Assembly (NCBI RefSeq): GCF_020515525.1
Contig: NZ_JAIYEP010000003.1
Span: forward strand, 51,613 to 115,612
Reading direction: 5' to 3'
DNA: 64,000 bases
DNA from: Rhodococcus yananensis
Lineage (GTDB): Bacteria > Actinomycetota > Actinomycetes > Mycobacteriales > Mycobacteriaceae
Below, in pieces: positions 18,782 through 28,680 of the stretch. Both the position numbers and the translations under genes were made by a program. Position 1 is the stretch's first letter. The number at the start of each line of letters is the position of its first letter. The notes under the pieces were generated by a model that did no database searches, was not told the origin of the DNA, and saw only the letters and a list, made by a program, of their open reading frames with translations.

Positions 18782-18826
18782 CATGCGACGGTGCCCCCGG
18801 AGTCGCTCCGGGGGCACCGTCGTATG
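18782..18826. terminator. Strong bidirectional hairpin terminator
   Basis: A 21-bp stem with one G-U pair (18782-18802 with 18806-18826) and a 3-base loop lies between two convergent genes. The core arm is gtgcccccggag. No U-tract on either strand. Confidence 0.85.
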
Positions 18827-18835
18827 CGGCGGTCG

Positions 18836-20209
18836 TCAGAGGCCGAGCAACGCGTTCTCCACGAGTTCGGGAAGAGCCGGATGGATCCAGTACTGACCCG
18901 TCGCCATCTCGTGCGCCGTCACTCCGAAGCTCATCGCCTGGATCAGCGGTTGGATCACCGTCGACGCCTGCGCACCGACGATGTGCGCACCCAGCAACAG
19001 TCCGGTCGACCGGTCGGCGATCAGCTTGCAGAACCCCTCGGTGTCCTCCATCGCCCAGCCGTAGGCGACGTCGCCGTAGTCCTGGATCTTGATGCTCACG
19101 TCGTGGCCCGCCGCGCGGGCCTGCTCCTCCGTCATCCCCACCGTGGCGATCTGCGGTTCCGTGAACACCGCCGACGGCACGTAGCGGTGGTCGCTGCGCC
19201 GCAACGCGGCGGTGTCACCGCCCCACGCGTCGTGCAGCAGATTGTGCTGCACGACCCGAGCCTCGTGATTGGCCACGTGTTTGAGCTGGAAGGCCGACGA
19301 CACGTCCCCGAGCGCGAACACCCCCGGCGCGGTGGTGCGCTGGAACTCGTCGACGATCACCCGCCCCTCCCCGTCCGTTCCGACACCGCCCGCCGCCACG
19401 TCCAACAGATCACCGTTGGGACGACGACCCGTCGCGACGAGGAGAGCGTCCCCGGAGACCACCGTGCCGTCCTCGAGGACGACCTCGACACCGTCGCCCA
19501 CCGGACGGAACTCCCGCGCCGGATTCGACAGGTGCACGTCCCACCGCTCCTGAGCGAGGGAGGTGAACCGCTCCGACAGGTCGGTGTCGAGGTGCCGCAA
19601 CAGCGCGCCGCTGCGACCGATCACCGACACCTTCGACCCGAGCGCCGAGAACACGTGCGCGAACTCCATCGCGATGAAACCGGTCCCGAGGATCACCAGC
19701 GAGTCGGGAAGTTTCGGCAGCCGCATGATGTCGTCGCTGGTGTGATAGCGCACACCGGCATCGAGGACCTCCGGCGGCACGGTCGCGCGGGCCCCGGCCG
19801 CGATCACCACCTGATCCGCGGTGATCGTGTCCCCGGTACCGGTGTCGAGCGTCCGATCTCCCACGAAGCGGGCGTGGCCGTCGTACACCGTGACGTTGCC
19901 GCAGTCCTCGCGCCGGTACCGCTCGCCGCCGGCAGCGATCGGATCGATCCGGCCGAACACCCGGTCGACGATGTCGTTCCACCGCACCCCGTCGACGGAT
20001 GCGTCCACCCCGAACCGGGACGCGGTGCGGACGGTACGCGCCACGTCGGCGGCATAGACGTACATCTTCGTCGGGATGCATCCGACATTGAGGCAGGTTC
20101 CACCGAAGGTGCCCTGCTCGAGGATCGCGATCCGTTTGTCGTCGAACCGCGCGTCGATGATCGAGTTGCCCGATCCCGTGCCGATGATCGCGACGTCGTA
20201 GTGGCTCAA
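18836..20209 (-). CDS. mtr: Mycothione reductase
   Basis: FAD/NADPH disulfide oxidoreductase that keeps mycothiol reduced, the actinobacterial counterpart of glutathione reductase; cytosolic homodimer. The 457-aa protein has the FAD loop [10 protein letters not shown], the redox-active pair Cys39-Cys44 in [13 protein letters not shown], the NADPH loop [13 protein letters not shown], the FAD motif [16 protein letters not shown] and the C-terminal catalytic His-Glu in [12 protein letters not shown]. Its ATG overlaps the stop of the upstream hydrolase by 4 bases (20206-20209). The gene order hydrolase-mtr is as in M. tuberculosis. Confidence 0.96.
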   Translation of the reverse strand: MSHYDVAIIGTGSGNSIIDARFDDKRIAILEQGTFGGTCLNVGCIPTKMYVYAADVARTVRTASRFGVDASVDGVRWNDIVDRVFGRIDPIAAGGERYRREDCGNVTVYDGHARFVGDRTLDTGTGDTITADQVVIAAGARATVPPEVLDAGVRYHTSDDIMRLPKLPDSLVILGTGFIAMEFAHVFSALGSKVSVIGRSGALLRHLDTDLSERFTSLAQERWDVHLSNPAREFRPVGDGVEVVLEDGTVVSGDALLVATGRRPNGDLLDVAAGGVGTDGEGRVIVDEFQRTTAPGVFALGDVSSAFQLKHVANHEARVVQHNLLHDAWGGDTAALRRSDHRYVPSAVFTEPQIATVGMTEEQARAAGHDVSIKIQDYGDVAYGWAMEDTEGFCKLIADRSTGLLLGAHIVGAQASTVIQPLIQAMSFGVTAHEMATGQYWIHPALPELVENALLGL

Positions 20210-21231
20210 ACCAGTTCTCCCGTATCTCGTGTCCCGGCGGCACCCGTCCGGTCTCCGTGAGCGTCAAACCACTCCAACCACAGATCCAATTCCCGGAACG
20301 CATGTGCGAGGGCGTCCGGCGCGGAGAGGAAGACATCGTGCCGCGCTCCGCGGATCGGCACGATCGACGTCCGATCGCCCAGGCACCCGGCCCACCGCGC
20401 GATCTGCCGGACGTCCAGGACGGCGTCGAGGGCATCGACACCGAAGCCCGGTTCCGCAGCGAACCTCGTCTGACCCGACCGCAGGATCAGTGAGGGGACA
20501 CCGACGTCGAGCCCGCGATGCAGCTGCGCGTGCCCTCGTCGCACGGCACGCAGCCACCCGAATGTCACCGGGAACCCCGCCAGCGGCTTCCACTCGAGGT
20601 CGTACTCCCAGCCGCCGTCGCGCAGGCTCCGCCCGTACGTGTCGATCTCCTGGCCGGGCACCACGTCCTTCGGGCGCAGACGCCCGATCAGGTCGACCAC
20701 CGCGGTACCGATGTTGCGCACACAGGACGGGCCCTGAAGGTCGAACCACGGGCTGTTGAGGATCAGGCCGCTCACCCCGGCGCCGCGGACACCTCCGGGT
20801 CGACGTCGCAACCGGTCGAGCCACAGCGGCACCACGAGACCGCCGGTCGAGTGCGCGGCGAGGAGTACGTCCCCACCCGTCTCCGCGCGCACGATCTCCA
20901 GCGCCCGCCCGAGCTCCACGTCGTAGAACGCCAGGTCGGTCACGAAGTGCGGAGTGTGTCCCGGGCGCCGTGAACGCCCGCATTTGCGCAGGTCCAGGGC
21001 GTAGAACCGGTAGCCGCGCGCGGCGAAGTGGTCGGCGAGGTGCCGTTGGAAGAAGTAGTCGGTGAAACCGTGCACGTACAGCACCGCACGGGCCGGCGGC
21101 GCGGTGCCGTCGTCGTCGCGCCGCACCAGCGTCGCGGTGATCTCACCCTCACCATCCGGATCCGTTCCGAGAGGCAGTGTGAGCTGGTGGTATCCGTCGC
21201 CGAGGATGTCGGGCCGCCAAGTAGTCACCAT
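20206..21231 (-). CDS. Alpha/beta hydrolase, lysophospholipase (monoglyceride lipase-like) type
   Basis: About 341 aa; serine hydrolase-4 architecture. [22 protein letters not shown] and [16 protein letters not shown] form the oxyanion and cap-strand regions; the nucleophile is in [15 protein letters not shown] (AHSTG, first Gly of GxSxG replaced by Ala); [10 protein letters not shown] and the C-terminal His in [10 protein letters not shown] complete the triad candidates. Substrate unknown. Several starts are possible (GTG 21234, ATG 21231, GTG 21228); TAGGGT just upstream would favour GTG 21228 for a leaderless message. Translationally coupled to mtr. Confidence 0.85.
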   Translation of the reverse strand: MVTTWRPDILGDGYHQLTLPLGTDPDGEGEITATLVRRDDDGTAPPARAVLYVHGFTDYFFQRHLADHFAARGYRFYALDLRKCGRSRRPGHTPHFVTDLAFYDVELGRALEIVRAETGGDVLLAAHSTGGLVVPLWLDRLRRRPGGVRGAGVSGLILNSPWFDLQGPSCVRNIGTAVVDLIGRLRPKDVVPGQEIDTYGRSLRDGGWEYDLEWKPLAGFPVTFGWLRAVRRGHAQLHRGLDVGVPSLILRSGQTRFAAEPGFGVDALDAVLDVRQIARWAGCLGDRTSIVPIRGARHDVFLSAPDALAHAFRELDLWLEWFDAHGDRTGAAGTRDTGELV

Positions 21232-21307
21232 CACACCCTATTGATGACCGCAGCCCGCCGCACGGGGTACACAATTGGGTGAAGTGAAACGCCGGTCAAC
21301 GCGCGGG

Positions 21308-21313
21308 TAACCT
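21308..21313 (+). promoter_or_regulatory. Putative minus-10 of mqo
   Basis: TAACCT lies in the 219-base gap between the divergent hydrolase and mqo. A start near 21320 would give mqo a leader of about 135 bases, in contrast to the leaderless neighbours. Confidence 0.35.
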
Positions 21314-21453
21314 GTTCGTCGCAGTCGGCGCGATCGTGACGAACTCGCCTTGTCGGGGACGTGGTCACGGACGTGTTCGGGAAACTCACGCGATCGGTGC
21401 GGACGCCACGCCGCGGCGCCGCGTGCGAACCAGACAAGGAAGTCGATTTCCCA

Positions 21454-22980
21454 GTGTCAGAGAACGTAGAGGCGAAAACCGATGTAGTGCTCGTGGGTGC
21501 GGGCATCATGAGCGCGACCCTCGGCGCGCTGCTGCGGCAGCTGCAGCCCGAGTGGACGATCACGGCATTCGAGCGGCTCGACGCCGCCGCCGCGGAGAGC
21601 AGCGACCCGTGGAACAACGCCGGGACCGGCCATTCCGCGCTGTGTGAACTCAATTACACCCCGGGTAAGCCCGACGGCTCGGTGGACATCACCAAGGCGA
21701 TCAGCGTCAACGAGCAGTTCCAGGTTTCGCGCCAGTTCTGGGCCTACGCCGTCGACAACGGCATCCTGAGCGACCCGAAGAACTTCATCAACCCGATCCC
21801 GCACGTGAGCTTCGTCCACGGCGCCGACAACGTGAAGTACCTGCGTGCCCGCTACGACGCGCTCGCCGGTCATCCGTTGTTCGCGGGTATGGAGTACTCG
21901 GAGAGCCCCGAGTGGTTCACCGAGCGGCTCCCGCTCATGGCGCAGGGACGTGACTTCTCCGATCCGGTCGCGCTGAACTGGACCGAGACCGGCACCGACG
22001 TGGACTTCGGTGCCCTCACCAAGCAGTTGATCAACAACGTGTCCGCCTCCGGCGGCACCGTGTTCTTCGGGCACGAGGTCGTCAACCTCTCCAAGCAGTC
22101 CGACGGCAGTTGGAAGGTGAAGGTCCGCAACCGCCGCAGCGGCGTCACCCGCATCGTGCACGCGAAGTTCGTGTTCGTCGGTGCCGGCGGCGGCGCCCTG
22201 CACCTGCTGCAGAAGTCGGGTATCGCCGAGGCGAAGGGTTTCGGTGGGTTCCCCGTCTCGGGAGCGTTCCTGCGGTGCACCAACCCCGACGTCATCGCGC
22301 AGCACAGCGCCAAGGTCTACGGCAAGGCCGCCGTCGGAGCACCTCCCATGTCGGTGCCGCACCTGGACACCCGCGTGATCGGTGGCAAGCAGGGGCTGCT
22401 GTTCGGGCCGTACGCCGGCTGGTCGCCGAAGTTCCTCAAGGAGGGCGGCATCCTGGACCTGCCCAAGTCGATCAGGCCGAACAACCTCATGTCGATGCTC
22501 GGCGTGGGCGTCACCGAACTCGGTCTCGTCAAGTACCTCGTCGGTGAGCTCACGCAGTCGCCGGCCGACCGCATCGTCACCCTCGGTGAGTTCGCGCCCG
22601 AGGCTCGGCTCGAGGACTGGGAACTGATCGTCGCCGGTCAGCGTGTACAGGTGATCCGACGCAAGGGGATGGGGGGTGTCCTCGAGTTCGGAACCGCCGT
22701 CGTCAACGCTGCCGACGGAACCATCGCCGGCCTCCTCGGAGCGTCCCCGGGCGCGTCGACCGCCGTACCGGCGATGCTCGACGTACTCGAACGCTGCTTC
22801 CCGAAGCAGTGGGCGGGCTGGCAGCCGAAGCTGAAGGAGATGGTGCCCTCGCTGGGCGTCAAGCTCTCCGAGAACCCGTCGCTCTTCGACCAGGTCTGGA
22901 AGTGGAGCACCGAGTCGCTGCAACTCGACACGGCGTCCGAACCGGTGCCTGCGGCTCCCGCCGAGGTCGCCACGGTCTGA
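21454..22980 (+). CDS. mqo: Malate:quinone oxidoreductase
   Basis: Peripheral membrane FAD enzyme that oxidises malate to oxaloacetate and feeds electrons to menaquinone, replacing or complementing soluble malate dehydrogenase. The 508-aa protein has the FAD loop [78 protein letters not shown] and [15 protein letters not shown], all family signatures. GTG 21454 is chosen because MSENVEAK fits the family length; the frame stays open upstream to a GTG at 21361. Followed by a terminator hairpin. Confidence 0.95.
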   Translation: MSENVEAKTDVVLVGAGIMSATLGALLRQLQPEWTITAFERLDAAAAESSDPWNNAGTGHSALCELNYTPGKPDGSVDITKAISVNEQFQVSRQFWAYAVDNGILSDPKNFINPIPHVSFVHGADNVKYLRARYDALAGHPLFAGMEYSESPEWFTERLPLMAQGRDFSDPVALNWTETGTDVDFGALTKQLINNVSASGGTVFFGHEVVNLSKQSDGSWKVKVRNRRSGVTRIVHAKFVFVGAGGGALHLLQKSGIAEAKGFGGFPVSGAFLRCTNPDVIAQHSAKVYGKAAVGAPPMSVPHLDTRVIGGKQGLLFGPYAGWSPKFLKEGGILDLPKSIRPNNLMSMLGVGVTELGLVKYLVGELTQSPADRIVTLGEFAPEARLEDWELIVAGQRVQVIRRKGMGGVLEFGTAVVNAADGTIAGLLGASPGASTAVPAMLDVLERCFPKQWAGWQPKLKEMVPSLGVKLSENPSLFDQVWKWSTESLQLDTASEPVPAAPAEVATV

Positions 22981-23004
22981 TCTCCTTCGACCGAACCGTC
23001 GACG

Positions 23005-23038
23005 GGCCGGTCCGCACCCCCGGGGGAGCGGACCGGCC
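23005..23038 (+). terminator. Hairpin terminator after mqo
   Basis: An 11-bp perfect stem (ggccggtccgc at 23005-23015 with 23028-23038) closes over acccccggggga, 25 bases after the mqo stop. It separates mqo from cysG. Confidence 0.7.
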
Positions 23039-23077
23039 TCGCGCGACCGCACCAGAACCGAAAGTGGGGACCACCCG

Positions 23078-24322
23078 GTGTCATCCGAGAGCACAGACCC
23101 GAACCGCAGCGACCCGAACTATCTGGTCGGACTGAACCTGAACGGCCGCAGGGTCGTCGTCGTGGGCGGGGGATCCGTCGCCCAGCGGCGACTCGGTCTG
23201 CTCACGGCCTCCGGCGCCGACGTCCACGTCATCGCCCGCGCCGCGACCCCCGTCGTGGAGAGCATGGCGGCGAAGGGCCGTGTGACGCTCGAGCTACGCG
23301 ACTACCGGGACGGAGACCTCGACGGCGCCTGGTACGTGCTGGCCTGTACCGATGAACCCGCCACGAACGAGGCGATCGTCGCGGAAGCCGACCGGCGTCA
23401 CGTGTTCTGTGTGCGCGCCGACAGTGCCCGTGACGGCAGCGCCGTCACGCCCGCCACCACCGCGCACGACGGACTGACCGTCGGTGTCCTCGCGAGCGGT
23501 GACCACCGGAGGTCCGCAGCGGTCCGCACATCCATCCGCGACGCGCTCGCCGGTGGCTCGTTCGGCGAGGTCACCGATACCGCCGCGAAGCCCGTCGGGG
23601 TGGCGCTGGTCGGAGGCGGCCCCGGCGACCCGGATCTGATCACGGTGCGCGGTCGGCGGCTGCTCGCGCAGGCGGACGTCGTCGTCGCCGATCACCTCGC
23701 CCCGCAGGAACTGCTCGCCGAGCTGGGCCCGCAGGTCGAGGTGATCGACGCCGCGAAACTGCCGTACGGCCGCGCGATGGCGCAGCAGGCGATCAACGAC
23801 ATCCTCGTCGACCGCGCCCGTGCCGGGAGATTCGTGGTCCGACTCAAGGGCGGCGACCCCTACGTGTTCGGCCGCGGGTACGAGGAACTGCAGGCGTGCA
23901 CGGCCGCCGGTGTCCCCGTGACGGTGGTGCCCGGCATCACCAGTGCGATCTCGGTGCCCTCGGCAGCGGACGTCCCGGTCACGCACCGTGGTGTCACGCA
24001 CGAGTTCGTCGTCGTCAGCGGACACGTCGCACCCGGACATCCCGACTCGCTCACCGACTGGGACGCTCTCGCGAAGCTACGCGGAACACTGGTGCTGCTC
24101 ATGGGTGTCGAACGCATCGACCGGTTCGCCGACGCGTTGCTCGCCGGGGGTCGCCCCTCGGACACCCCGGTGGTGGTGGTGCAGGAAGGCACGCTGCGCA
24201 GTCAACGGACTGTCCGGGCCGAGCTGTCCACGGTCGCGACACGGATCCGTGACGAGGGCATCCGCCCGCCGGCGATCATCGTCATCGGCCCGGTCGCGGG
24301 GCTCACTCCGGACGGTCGGTAA
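23078..24322 (+). CDS. cysG: Fused siroheme synthase: precorrin-2 dehydrogenase / uroporphyrinogen-III C-methyltransferase
   Basis: Makes siroheme for assimilatory nitrite and sulfite reductases. Residues about 16-150 are the NAD-binding dehydrogenase/ferrochelatase part (VVVVGGGSVAQRRLGLL, DGAWYVLACTDEPATNEAIV); residues about 170-400 are the SAM-dependent methyltransferase with VALVGGGPGDPDLITVRGRR, VVRLKGGDPYVFGRG and GVPVTVVPGITSAISVPSAA. The 414-aa length fits mycobacterial CysG, which is shorter in the linker than the enterobacterial enzyme. The efpA start follows the stop by one base. The nitrate reductase operon elsewhere in the window makes nitrite, one possible user of siroheme enzymes. 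Confidence 0.93.
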   Translation: MSSESTDPNRSDPNYLVGLNLNGRRVVVVGGGSVAQRRLGLLTASGADVHVIARAATPVVESMAAKGRVTLELRDYRDGDLDGAWYVLACTDEPATNEAIVAEADRRHVFCVRADSARDGSAVTPATTAHDGLTVGVLASGDHRRSAAVRTSIRDALAGGSFGEVTDTAAKPVGVALVGGGPGDPDLITVRGRRLLAQADVVVADHLAPQELLAELGPQVEVIDAAKLPYGRAMAQQAINDILVDRARAGRFVVRLKGGDPYVFGRGYEELQACTAAGVPVTVVPGITSAISVPSAADVPVTHRGVTHEFVVVSGHVAPGHPDSLTDWDALAKLRGTLVLLMGVERIDRFADALLAGGRPSDTPVVVVQEGTLRSQRTVRAELSTVATRIRDEGIRPPAIIVIGPVAGLTPDGR

Positions 24323-24323
24323 C

Positions 24324-25802
24324 GTGACCGACGTGGTTTCGCCTCCCCATGCGACGACGACGCGGGCATTGGCCCTCGCCATGCTCGTGCTCAGCGGACT
24401 CCAGCTGATGGTCGTGCTGGACGGCACCGTCGCCAATCTCGCTCTCGCCCCCCTCCAATCCGAGCTCGGGCTTTCGGACGCGGGCCGCAACTGGGTTCTC
24501 ACCTCGTACGCGCTCGCGTTCGGCGGCCTCATGCTGCTCGGGGGGAGGCTCGGCGACAGCTACGGCCGGAAACGCATGTTCATCGGCGGTGTCGCACTGT
24601 TCACCGTCGCATCCCTGCTGTGCGGTCTGGCGACCGGCGAGGCGATGCTCATCGCGGCGCGGGCGCTGCAGGGTGTCGGCGCGGCCGTCGCGTCACCGAC
24701 GGCCCTCGCGCTCGTCGCCACGACCTTCGCGGCGGGCCCGGCGCGGAACCGTGCGATCGCCGTGTTCGCCGCGATGACCGGAGTGGGATCGATCGCCGGG
24801 CTCATCCTCGGCGGCGCACTGACGCAGGTGTCGTGGCGGTGGATCTTCCTCATCAACGTGCCGATCGGCGTACTGATCGTGGTCCTCGCGGTGGTGTCGC
24901 TGCGGGAGACCGCCGCCGAACGGTTGACTCTCGACGTGCCGGGCGCCGTGCTCGCGACCATCGGCTGCACGGGGCTCGTGTTCGGACTGACCGAGGGGCC
25001 CGAACTGGGGTGGGGGAGTCCCGCCGTGATCGGTGCGCTCGGCGGAGGTGCCGTGATGCTCGGGATCTTCCTCCTCGTGGAACGGCGCGCGGCGAATCCG
25101 CTCCTGCCGTTCGTCCTGTTCCGCAACACCGATCGGGTCGCGACGTTCGTGTCGATCTTCTTCGCGGGCGCGGTCATGTTCAGCCTGGCCGCATTCGTTG
25201 CACTGTTCGTGCAGGACATCCTCGGATACACGCCGCTGCAGGCCGGCCTCGCGTTCGTGCCGTTCGCGTTCGGGCTCGGTGCCGCCGCAGCGGTGTCCTC
25301 GCGGGTCGTCGCCAGGGTCCAGCCGCGATGGCTCGTCGTCACCGGGTCGATCATCATGACGGTGAGCCTGCTCGTCGGCTCGACGATGGACCAGTACGTC
25401 AGCTACTTCCCGACGCTGTTCGTGCTGGTGCTCGTCGTCGGGTTCGGGGTGGGTCTGGCCGTGGTTCCGTTGCCGCTGTGCGCGATCGCCGGGGTCGGCC
25501 AGCACGAGATCGGACCGCTGTCCGCGATCGCGCAGGTGGCCCAGACACTGGGCGGGCCCGTCGGGCTCGGTGTGATCGGCGCGATGGCGACCTCGCGGAC
25601 GATGTCTCTGGGGGGCACCTCCGGTGCGGTCGCCGACATGAGCGCGGTGGAACTGGCGGCGCAGGGCGAGGGATACATGTTCGCCCTCGTCGGGTGCGCG
25701 GTGTGCGCCGTGATCGCGGGCATCGCCGCGCTGTTCATCGGGTTCACTCCCGAACAGGTCGCGCAGGGCCAGGAAGCGGAGAAGGCCGCGCAGAGCGCGT
25801 GA
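24324..25802 (+). CDS. efpA: MFS drug exporter, DHA2 (EfpA/QacA) type
   Basis: Proton-driven efflux pump of 492 aa with about 14 membrane segments. LDGTVANLALAPLQSELG is the motif D1 of 14-TM exporters, GGRLGDSYGRKRMFIGG the MFS motif A between helices 2 and 3, and GVGSIAGLILGGAL the antiporter motif C region. The position directly after cysG and upstream of proS corresponds to efpA in M. tuberculosis, where EfpA is an essential exporter (from memory). GTG 24324 follows the cysG stop with a one-base gap, so co-translation is likely. The exported compounds cannot be read from sequence. Confidence 0.88.
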   Translation: MTDVVSPPHATTTRALALAMLVLSGLQLMVVLDGTVANLALAPLQSELGLSDAGRNWVLTSYALAFGGLMLLGGRLGDSYGRKRMFIGGVALFTVASLLCGLATGEAMLIAARALQGVGAAVASPTALALVATTFAAGPARNRAIAVFAAMTGVGSIAGLILGGALTQVSWRWIFLINVPIGVLIVVLAVVSLRETAAERLTLDVPGAVLATIGCTGLVFGLTEGPELGWGSPAVIGALGGGAVMLGIFLLVERRAANPLLPFVLFRNTDRVATFVSIFFAGAVMFSLAAFVALFVQDILGYTPLQAGLAFVPFAFGLGAAAAVSSRVVARVQPRWLVVTGSIIMTVSLLVGSTMDQYVSYFPTLFVLVLVVGFGVGLAVVPLPLCAIAGVGQHEIGPLSAIAQVAQTLGGPVGLGVIGAMATSRTMSLGGTSGAVADMSAVELAAQGEGYMFALVGCAVCAVIAGIAALFIGFTPEQVAQGQEAEKAAQSA

Positions 25803-25811
25803 GCCGACCCC

Positions 25812-28604
25812 TCACGCGCGGGCACGTGCCGGGGTGACGGCCGTACGCGGGTCGACCGTGTGTGCCGTGCCGTGCCGGCGGGCACGTCGGCGGATCGCCT
25901 TCTCCGCCTCGACGACGACCGGTACGACCAGTGACAGGCCGAGGCATGCGAGCCACTGGCCTCCGCTGAGATCGGCGGTCATCAGGAATCGTCGGAGGAA
26001 GTCGAGTTCGACGGCGAGCACGGTCACGACGGTCGGGATCGCCAGGATCTTGACGGCCCCCAGGATCGGCGCGGCCAGCCCGCTCTCCGGGTCGCGACGC
26101 ATCACCAGGCCTCCGAAGATCGAACCCAGCGCCAGGACGACGAACGCCATGGTCATGGGCACGTTCGCTTCGGTGGAACTCATCTCGCCCGGCGCGAGAA
26201 ACAGTGCGATCAGTGTGACCGCGAACTCGACGGCGCCGTAGAAGATCCACTGCCACAGCGCGAGCGGGTTGGTGATCGGCACGGACGGATCGCGGGGCGG
26301 GTCGTCCATCAGGTTCGGCGCCGGCGGATCCTGCATGATGACGATCACGGGGAACATGGTGACGAAGAAGTTCTGGAACAGCACCATCAACGGGGTCAGG
26401 GCCACACCGTCGTTGATGTCGAAGATGCTCGCGGCGAGGAACAACAGGATCAGTGAGAAGAGTTTCGCCATCTGACAGCGGATGAACGAGACGATCTTGT
26501 CGTAGATGCTGCGTCCGAGTGCGATCGCGTCGACGAGGGTGCCGAAGTCGTCGTCGGTGAGGACCATGTTGCCGGCCTGCTTGGTGACCTCGCTGCCGGA
26601 CCCCATCGCCACGCCCACATCTGCCTGTTTGAGCGCCGCGGCATCGTTGACGGCATCGCCGGTCATGGCGACGATCCGCCCGGATCGCTGCATGAGTTCG
26701 GCGAGTCGAAGCTTGTCCTGCGGCGTGACACGACCGAACACGTGCACGTCCGGCAGCGCGGCGAGGACCTCGTCGTCGGACATGGCCTGCAACTCCGCGC
26801 CGCTGATCGCGCCCGGCCCCAACCCCAATTCGGCGCCGATCGCCGACGCGGTCACCGCGTGGTCACCGGTGATCATCCGCACCTCGATCCCGGCGCGGTG
26901 AGCGGTGCGGACCGCCTCGGCGGCTTCGGGGCGAAGGGGGTCGATGATCCCGACCATCCCGATGAACGTCAGTTCGTCGACGAACGCCATGGGGTCGTCG
27001 GAAACCGCGTTCTCCTGTCCGTCCAGTCGGCGCGCGGCGAAGGCGAGGACACGTAGACCCTTCTCCGACATCCTGCGGTTGGCGGCATCGATGTCGTTGC
27101 GGACCGCCGTGATGTCGATGCGGTCCCCCTCGGAGGAGAAGGCACCGGAGCAGCGGGCCAGGACGACGTCGGGTCCTCCCTTGACCATCTCCACGAACAC
27201 CTCGCCGCCCTCGAACGGCACGTGGTGGAAGGTCGCCATGAACTTGTACGCCGAATCGAACGGCACCTCGGCGAATCGCGGGTACGCACGGCGGGTCTCC
27301 TCTGCGTCCACACCGATCTTCGCGGCGAGCACCACCAGCGCGGCCTCGGTGGGATCGCCCACGACGGTGCCGGTGTCGGACACCGTCGCGTCGCTGTCGA
27401 GGCACAGCCCGTACGCGAGTCGCGTGAAGTCGGGCACGGGTTCGCCGGCCGCGTGACGTATCGCGCCCGACTTCGCGTAGCCCTCACCCTCGACGGTGAA
27501 CCAGCGGCCGTGGAAGTACAGCGACCGGACCGTCATGGCGTTCATCGTGAGCGTGCCGGTCTTGTCGGAGTTGATCGCACTCGTCGCACCGAGCGTCTCC
27601 ACGTCGTTCAGGTTCTTCACGATCGCGCGGGAGTCCGCGAGTTGCTTCGCCCCGGACGAGAGCATCGACTGCACGAATGTGGGTAGACCCGTCGGGATCG
27701 CGGAGATCGCCATGGAGACACCCAGCAGCAGCACGGTCGCCACGGTCTGCCCGCGCAGCAACCCGATGATGATGATGATCGCGACCGCGGTCCACGCGAC
27801 CACCGCGAGTACCTTCGTCAATGATCCGAGTTCCCGTTGCAGCGGTGACTTCTTCGGGGTGACGGCCGACAGCATCGACGCGATCCGCCCCATCTGCGTC
27901 GTCATCCCCGTATCCGTGACGACCATCGTCGCGGTGCCCCGTGTGACGGATGTGTTCTGGAACAGCATGTCGGAACGGTCACCCAGCGCTGCCGCGGGAT
28001 CGGTGAGGGCCGTGACGTCCTTCGCGACGGGGGCGCTCTCGCCGGTCAGGGCGGCCTCCTGGGTTTCCAGCGTCGCGGATGTGAGGATCCGGCCGTCCGC
28101 GGGGACGAGATCACCGGCCTCGAGGGAGACGACGTCGCCCGGAACCAGTTCGGTCGCGTCGATCTCGACGAGCGTGCCGTCGCGCAGCACTCTCGCGTGG
28201 GGAACCTGCATCTTCGCGAGCGCGTCGACGCTCGCGCGCGCCTTCATCTCCTGACGGGTGCCGAGGACCACGTTGAGTGCGGCCAGACCCGCGACGGTCA
28301 ACGCGACCGGGATCTGACCGATGACGAGCCCGACCACACCGACCACGACGAGCATCAGATTCATCGGATCGGTCAGCTGCACCAGCGCGACCGCCCAGAC
28401 GGACGGCGCGGGTTCGGCGACGATCATGTTGACGCCGTACCGGTCCCGCCGCGACGCGACCTCGCCGCCGGTGAGTCCGGACCGCGGGTGGACGTCCAGT
28501 GCGGCGGCCACCTCGTCGGGCGTCATGGCGTGCCACGGCGGCCGGAGGTCGTCGACAGTGGACGTCGCGGCCGGTGTGCGCCCGGACCCGGGTTGTCCCG
28601 CCAT
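25812..28604 (-). CDS. P-type cation-transporting ATPase
   Basis: A 930-aa P2-like pump. N-terminal cation_ATPase_N domain (MTPDEVAAALDVHP), actuator motif LTGESAPVAKD, phosphorylation site DKTGTLTMN at Asp347, nucleotide-domain KGGPDVVLARC, hinge MITGDHAVTASAIG and MTGDAVNDAAALKQADVG, and ten membrane helices. In M4 the usual PEGLP is PTGLP (304-308), removing the Glu that binds calcium in SERCA-type pumps, so the ion is uncertain. Start ATG 28604 (MAGQPGSG); the frame is open further upstream. It lies 76 bases after ppk2 and is probably in one operon with it. Confidence 0.9.
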   Translation of the reverse strand: MAGQPGSGRTPAATSTVDDLRPPWHAMTPDEVAAALDVHPRSGLTGGEVASRRDRYGVNMIVAEPAPSVWAVALVQLTDPMNLMLVVVGVVGLVIGQIPVALTVAGLAALNVVLGTRQEMKARASVDALAKMQVPHARVLRDGTLVEIDATELVPGDVVSLEAGDLVPADGRILTSATLETQEAALTGESAPVAKDVTALTDPAAALGDRSDMLFQNTSVTRGTATMVVTDTGMTTQMGRIASMLSAVTPKKSPLQRELGSLTKVLAVVAWTAVAIIIIIGLLRGQTVATVLLLGVSMAISAIPTGLPTFVQSMLSSGAKQLADSRAIVKNLNDVETLGATSAINSDKTGTLTMNAMTVRSLYFHGRWFTVEGEGYAKSGAIRHAAGEPVPDFTRLAYGLCLDSDATVSDTGTVVGDPTEAALVVLAAKIGVDAEETRRAYPRFAEVPFDSAYKFMATFHHVPFEGGEVFVEMVKGGPDVVLARCSGAFSSEGDRIDITAVRNDIDAANRRMSEKGLRVLAFAARRLDGQENAVSDDPMAFVDELTFIGMVGIIDPLRPEAAEAVRTAHRAGIEVRMITGDHAVTASAIGAELGLGPGAISGAELQAMSDDEVLAALPDVHVFGRVTPQDKLRLAELMQRSGRIVAMTGDAVNDAAALKQADVGVAMGSGSEVTKQAGNMVLTDDDFGTLVDAIALGRSIYDKIVSFIRCQMAKLFSLILLFLAASIFDINDGVALTPLMVLFQNFFVTMFPVIVIMQDPPAPNLMDDPPRDPSVPITNPLALWQWIFYGAVEFAVTLIALFLAPGEMSSTEANVPMTMAFVVLALGSIFGGLVMRRDPESGLAAPILGAVKILAIPTVVTVLAVELDFLRRFLMTADLSGGQWLACLGLSLVVPVVVEAEKAIRRRARRHGTAHTVDPRTAVTPARARA

Positions 28605-28680
28605 GGTCGTCTCCGTCCGTCGTGGCGGTGGACACGTCCACCGCGGACCCGCCCGCCCCGCCGGGTTCGGGTGCGGGTCG

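Noticed and set aside
21361..21453. N-terminal extension of mqo from GTG 21361
   Set aside because: The extra 31 residues have no counterpart in the Mqo family, and GTG 21454 gives the expected length; the stretch is more likely leader.
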